This document shows, piece by piece, positions 6,529 to 9,134 of a stretch of DNA of 9,134 nt. The stretch is from an uncultured Oscillospiraceae bacterium (GTDB lineage Bacteria > Bacillota > Clostridia > Oscillospirales > Oscillospiraceae), in contig CANQZF010000061.1 in assembly GCA_947628265.1 (NCBI GenBank), positions 1 to 9,134 on the forward strand. The letters are read 5' to 3'. The translations under genes were made by a program, and so were the position numbers. Positions within the stretch are counted from its first letter, which is position 1, and the number at the start of each line of letters is the position of its first letter. The notes beneath the pieces are model-generated. The model was not told where the DNA came from. It made no database searches and saw only the letters and a program-made list of their open reading frames with translations.

Positions 6529-7215
6529 ATGGCGGAAAAGATCCTGGTCGTGGAGGACGACGCGAATATCGCGGAGCTTCTGCGGCTCTATCTGGAGCGG
6601 GAGGGGTATGAGATTGCCATCGCCTACGACGGGCTGGACGGCGCGGCGAAGTTTGAGAGCGTGGAGCCCGACCTTGTGCTTTTGGACATCATGCTCCCCA
6701 AGCTCGACGGCTGGGAGGTGCTGCGGCGCATCCGGGCCAAGGCCAAAACGCCGGTGATCATGGTGACGGCCAAGGGCGAAACCTTCGACAAGGTCACGGG
6801 CCTTGAAATGGGCGCCGACGACTACATAGTGAAGCCCTTCGACATGAAGGAGGTGGTGGCCCGCATCCACGCGGTGCTGCGGCGCTACGGCGGCGGGGAG
6901 GACAAGGGTCAGCCCCGGCGGCTCACCTTCGACAAGCTCATCATCGACATGGAGAGCTTCGTCCTCACCGTGGACGGTAAGGAGGTGGACATCCCGCCCA
7001 AGGAGATGGAGCTACTCTACTTCATGGCCTCCTCCCCCAACCGGGTGTTCACCCGCAACCAGCTTCTGGACGAGGTCTGGGGCTTTGACTACTTCGGGGA
7101 CTCCCGGACCGTGGACGTCCACATCAAGCGCCTTCGGGAGAAGCTGGAGAACGTCTCCGACAAGTGGAGCCTCAAGACCGTCTGGGGCGTGGGGTACAAG
7201 TTCGAGCTCAAGTAA
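6529..7215 (+). CDS. OmpR/PhoB-family two-component response regulator
   Basis: 228 residues from the ATG at 6529 (AAGGGGG ribosome binding site 7 nt upstream). The frame is open back to a TTG at 6454, but that overlaps the promoter and adds no conserved sequence. The receiver domain (about 1-118) opens MAEKILVVEDD with the acidic pair Asp10/Asp11. Asp53 is the phosphoacceptor (VLLDIMLP), Thr80 sits in VMVTAK, and Lys102 in DDYIVKPF. After a linker, the winged-helix DNA-binding domain (about 130-226) has PPKEMELLYFMASSPNRVFT, then LLDEVWGFDY, the recognition helix RTVDVHIKRLREKL (193-206) and the wing VWGVGYKF. All phosphorylation residues are intact. It should be phosphorylated by the kinase encoded 15 nt downstream and then bind DNA to control transcription. 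The regulated genes cannot be named from the sequence. Confidence 0.95.
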   Translation: MAEKILVVEDDANIAELLRLYLEREGYEIAIAYDGLDGAAKFESVEPDLVLLDIMLPKLDGWEVLRRIRAKAKTPVIMVTAKGETFDKVTGLEMGADDYIVKPFDMKEVVARIHAVLRRYGGGEDKGQPRRLTFDKLIIDMESFVLTVDGKEVDIPPKEMELLYFMASSPNRVFTRNQLLDEVWGFDYFGDSRTVDVHIKRLREKLENVSDKWSLKTVWGVGYKFELK

Positions 7216-7230
7216 CGGGGAGGGAGCGGC

Positions 7231-8682
7231 GTGCGCAGCCGTCTTAAGGACGTTTACGTCAAAAACTTCATAACCGTGGTGCTCCTCTTCTGCCTGAGCT
7301 TTCTCATCCTGGGCACGGCCTTCGCGGGGATGAGCTATTCCTTCATCCTCCGGGAGCGCACCGAGACGATGATGGAGACCGCCCGGACCGCCGGGATGAT
7401 GCTGCGGGCCTACGCCCAGCAGGGGCAGACGGACTACCAGGACTCCAGCATGTGGGGGGCCGTGGTCTGGGTGGCCAGCATGACCGGGTACCACATGATC
7501 ATCACCGACGAGCAGGGGCGGATCGTCACCTGCTCCGACACGGAGCCCGACTGCCCCCACATCGGAAAGTCCGTCCCGGTCAGCGCCGTGGCCTCCATCA
7601 ACCGCTCCGGCGAATATAAGGCCGTCTCCGCCCTGGGCGAGGTCTTCGACTCCCGCAGGTTCGTGGTGGGCATCGCCCTCCCCGCAGGGCCGAGACCGGG
7701 GTACCTCTTCGTCTCCGACTGGGCGGGGCGCGTGCGGGGGATGTGGCTGAGCTTTGCCAGGATCTTCCTGATGGCGGCGCTGGCGGCGGTGCTGCTCAGC
7801 GTCTTTATGGCGTATTTCGCGGTGCGCAAGCTCTCCCGGCCCATCAAGGAGATGTCCGACGCCGCCCGCAGCTACGCCCGGGGAGACTTCACCCCCCGCG
7901 TCCACCCCCAGGGCCACGACGAGGTGGCGGAGCTTGCCGAGTCCTTCAACGTCATGGCCGACTCCCTGGAGCGCAGCGAGCGCAGCCGCCGGGACCTCAT
8001 CGCCAACGTCTCCCATGAGCTGAAGACCCCCATGACCACCATCTCCGGCTTTGCCGACGGCATCATCGACGGCACCGTCCCGCCGGAGCGGGAGCGGGAG
8101 TACCTCCAGATCATCTCCTCCGAGACAAAGCGCCTCTCCCGGCTCGTCCGGGGGATGCTGGATATGTCCCAGCTCCAGTCCGTGACGCCCATGGAGCTGT
8201 CCTCCCGGTCCTTCGACCTTCTGGAGGTGGTGTGCCAGTCGCTTCTGAGCCTGGAGACGAAGATCACGGCCCGGAAGCTGGACGTGGACACGGTGCTGCC
8301 GGAGGAGCCCATCTACGTGGTGGGGGACGAGGACGCCATCACCCAGGTGGTCCACAACCTTTTGGACAACGCGGCAAAATTCGCCTATGAGGGCACCGTC
8401 CTCACCGTCAGGCTCTGGCGGGAGGAGGGCAGGGCCTACGTCTCCGTGTCCAACCGGGGGGACACCATCCCAAAGGAGGAGCTGCCCCTCATCTTCGAGC
8501 GGTTCCACAAGACGGACAAGTCCCGCAGCCAGGACCGGGACGGCGTGGGCCTGGGGCTCTATATCGTCAAGACCATCCTGGACAGCCACGGCGGGTCCAT
8601 CTACGTCACCAGCCGGGAGGGCCTGACCACCTTCTCCTTTGACCTGAAAATAGCCAAAAATAAGCAGGAAAATGAAGGCTGA
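7231..8682 (+). CDS. Membrane-bound sensor histidine kinase (HAMP, HisKA, HATPase)
   Basis: 483 residues from GTG at 7231, with GGGGAGGGAG upstream and 15 nt after the regulator stop. Two membrane segments (about 13-33 and 171-196) enclose an extracytoplasmic sensor of about 137 residues; it contains a PAS-like strand pattern (YHMIITDEQGRIV, then GKSVP) and two cysteines, C101 and C108. A HAMP linker (about 197-250) follows, then HisKA with SHELKTP and the phosphorylated His262. The ATP-binding domain has the N box HNLLDN (375-380), F box IFERFHK (421-427) and G2 box GVGLGLYIVK (438-447). The G1 box reads NRGDTIP (408-414), with Asn where the standard box has Asp; this variant occurs in Firmicute kinases, so the protein is probably active. 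The input signal is unknown. No terminator directly follows the stop, so transcripts may run on to the one at 8880. Confidence 0.95.
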   Translation: MRSRLKDVYVKNFITVVLLFCLSFLILGTAFAGMSYSFILRERTETMMETARTAGMMLRAYAQQGQTDYQDSSMWGAVVWVASMTGYHMIITDEQGRIVTCSDTEPDCPHIGKSVPVSAVASINRSGEYKAVSALGEVFDSRRFVVGIALPAGPRPGYLFVSDWAGRVRGMWLSFARIFLMAALAAVLLSVFMAYFAVRKLSRPIKEMSDAARSYARGDFTPRVHPQGHDEVAELAESFNVMADSLERSERSRRDLIANVSHELKTPMTTISGFADGIIDGTVPPEREREYLQIISSETKRLSRLVRGMLDMSQLQSVTPMELSSRSFDLLEVVCQSLLSLETKITARKLDVDTVLPEEPIYVVGDEDAITQVVHNLLDNAAKFAYEGTVLTVRLWREEGRAYVSVSNRGDTIPKEELPLIFERFHKTDKSRSQDRDGVGLGLYIVKTILDSHGGSIYVTSREGLTTFSFDLKIAKNKQENEG

Positions 8683-8700
8683 TCTAGAAAAAGTTCACTT

Positions 8701-8719
8701 TGTTTACAAATCATAAACA
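8701..8719. promoter_or_regulatory. Short inverted repeat, possible operator
   Basis: TGTTTA and TAAACA flank a 7-nt centre (CAAATCA), just upstream of the promoter at 8725-8756 and after the kinase gene. The size and symmetry fit a dimeric regulator site, but the sequence is AT-rich and such repeats arise by chance. Confidence 0.25.
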
Positions 8720-8724
8720 GTTTA

Positions 8725-8756
8725 TTCACACAATTTTTCCTATCACGCTATATAAT
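8725..8756 (+). promoter_or_regulatory. Candidate promoter of the small RNA
   Basis: TTCACA (8725-8730) and TATATA (8749-8754) are 18 nt apart; the -10 can also be read as TATAAT at 8751-8756 with a longer spacer. A start near 8761-8763 would put the 5' end exactly at the first predicted stem of the RNA. Confidence 0.5.
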
Positions 8757-8761
8757 ACCCA

Positions 8762-8909
8762 TGAAGCGATTCCTCCATAAGCGGTGATACCCCCCAATAT
8801 TGCCGCGATCTGCTTCGACGGATCTCTCCCAATCCGTCAACTCAGCGCAAGCTGAGCGTTTCTCCCTCATTTTTAGCGGAAAACCCCCGTCCGAAAGGAC
8901 GGGGGTTTT
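8762..8909 (+). ncRNA. Candidate structured small RNA with C-rich loops
   Basis: No protein is encoded: the only ATG here (8761) stops after 8 codons. By hand, the transcript folds into a series of stems. GAAGC (8763-8767) pairs with GCTTC (8812-8816), enclosing a 9-bp hairpin 8781-8789/8798-8806 (two G-U pairs) whose 8-nt loop is CCCCCCAA. Next is GACGGAT/ATCCGTC (8817-8823/8832-8838), again with an 8-nt loop, CTCTCCCA. Then comes CTCAGC-GCAA-GCTGAG (8841-8856) with a GNRA tetraloop, then a pyrimidine-rich stretch with CTCCC (8862-8866) and the terminator. The 5' junction carries CCTCC (8771-8775), complementary to a GGAGG ribosome binding site. Unpaired C-rich motifs of this kind are known from Firmicute regulatory RNAs such as RsaE/RoxS, which pair with ribosome binding sites. 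It could alternatively be a leader of the downstream deaminase gene, but the terminator and the separate promoter at 8933 argue against that. Confidence 0.5.
8880..8909 (+). terminator. Intrinsic terminator, 13-bp perfect stem
   Basis: AAAACCCCCGTCC, a GAAA tetraloop, and GGACGGGGGTTTT form a perfect hairpin ending in TTTTC. It would end the small RNA and any read-through from the kinase operon. The A-run/T-run symmetry makes it potentially bidirectional, although no gene converges on it here. Confidence 0.92.
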
Positions 8910-8932
8910 CTCAATTCGAATGAAAAAGGGTA

Positions 8933-8961
8933 TTGCGCGGGGGTATACGGTTTGTTATAAT
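8933..8961 (+). promoter_or_regulatory. Extended -10 sigma-A promoter of the deaminase gene
   Basis: TTGCGC (8933-8938) and TATAAT (8956-8961) are separated by exactly 17 nt, and TG at 8953-8954 gives an extended -10 (TGTTATAAT). Transcription would begin near 8968, about 29 nt before the ATG, directly after the terminator of the preceding unit. Confidence 0.8.
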
Positions 8962-8996
8962 GGACGAAGATAAAAAAATACCAGGGAGGGTTTCAA

Positions 8997-9134
8997 ATGA
9001 CCTCTGACCGCACGGATAAAGTCAACTACTATCTGGACATTGCCGAGACGGTGGCGGAGCGATCCACCTGTATGCGCCGGCACTACGGGGCCATCATCGT
9101 CCGGGACGACGAGATCATCTCCACCGGCTACAAC
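8997..9134 (+). CDS. comEB: dCMP deaminase, ComEB-like (3' end beyond window)
   Basis: An ATG with GGGAGGG 6 nt upstream opens 46 codons that run off the window: YYLDIAETVAERSTC, then MRRHYGAIIVRDDEIISTGY. The pattern 'A-x-R-S-T-C-x-R-R-x-x-G-A-x-I-V-x-D-x-x-I-x-S-T-G-Y-N' is the N-terminal signature of deoxycytidylate deaminases, which convert dCMP to dUMP for thymidylate synthesis. The zinc-binding H-x-E and P-C-x-x-C motifs would lie further on and cannot be checked. The full protein is usually 140-190 residues. The comEB name reflects the Firmicute family member; orthology and the downstream neighbours are unseen. Confidence 0.85.
   Translation, partial: MTSDRTDKVNYYLDIAETVAERSTCMRRHYGAIIVRDDEIISTGYN

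Noticed and set aside
7012..8589. A 525-codon open frame on the minus strand
   Set aside because: It lies opposite the intact response regulator and kinase genes in GC-rich DNA; the translation is His/Gly/Asp-rich low-complexity sequence with no domain. It is an antisense shadow, as is the 322-codon minus frame at 3827-4795.
8761..8787. Short leader peptide ORF (ATG at 8761, 8 codons)
   Set aside because: No ribosome binding site precedes it and it falls at the likely transcription start; the stretch is better explained as the 5' end of the structured RNA.

Overview
The window looks like a chromosomal stretch of a high-GC, endospore-forming Clostridia member, probably of the Oscillospiraceae/Ruminococcaceae type. 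This is inferred from three things: a GerA germinant receptor operon with a SleB cortex hydrolase, strong GGAGG-type ribosome binding sites in GC-rich coding DNA, and the style of the intergenic repeats. No database search was possible.

Layout. (1) Positions 1-393, minus strand: the N-terminal 131 codons of a GNAT acetyltransferase with a good sigma-A-type promoter (450-478), divergent from the next operon. (2) Positions 572-4999, plus strand: a tightly packed operon gerAA-gerAC-gerAB-sleB in which every junction overlaps (4, 37 and 1 nt). The three Ger proteins would form a germinant receptor in the spore inner membrane. SleB is the exported cortex-lytic enzyme that acts later in germination, so sensing and cortex breakdown are encoded together. 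(3) Positions 5000-6528: about 1.5 kb with no convincing gene. It holds 13 GC-rich hairpin modules (5017-6056) whose cores are nearly all exactly 22 nt, a 154/155-bp imperfect direct repeat embedded in them, and a separate 284-bp nested inverted repeat (6114-6397). An AT-rich promoter region follows. (4) Positions 6529-8682: a two-component system, an OmpR/PhoB-type response regulator followed after 15 nt by a membrane sensor histidine kinase. (5) Positions 8683-8996: an AT-rich gap with a possible operator, a promoter, a candidate structured small RNA of about 148 nt with C-rich hairpin loops ending in a perfect intrinsic terminator (8880-8909), and a strong extended -10 promoter. (6) Positions 8997-9134: the first 46 codons of a dCMP deaminase.

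The most interesting items are the candidate C-rich-loop small RNA upstream of the deaminase gene, the hairpin-module mosaic (equal core lengths, compensatory stem changes, exact inverted copies), and the coupling of sleB to a germinant receptor operon with no ypeB beside it. I did not find a clearly new multi-gene system; the coding genes all belong to familiar families.
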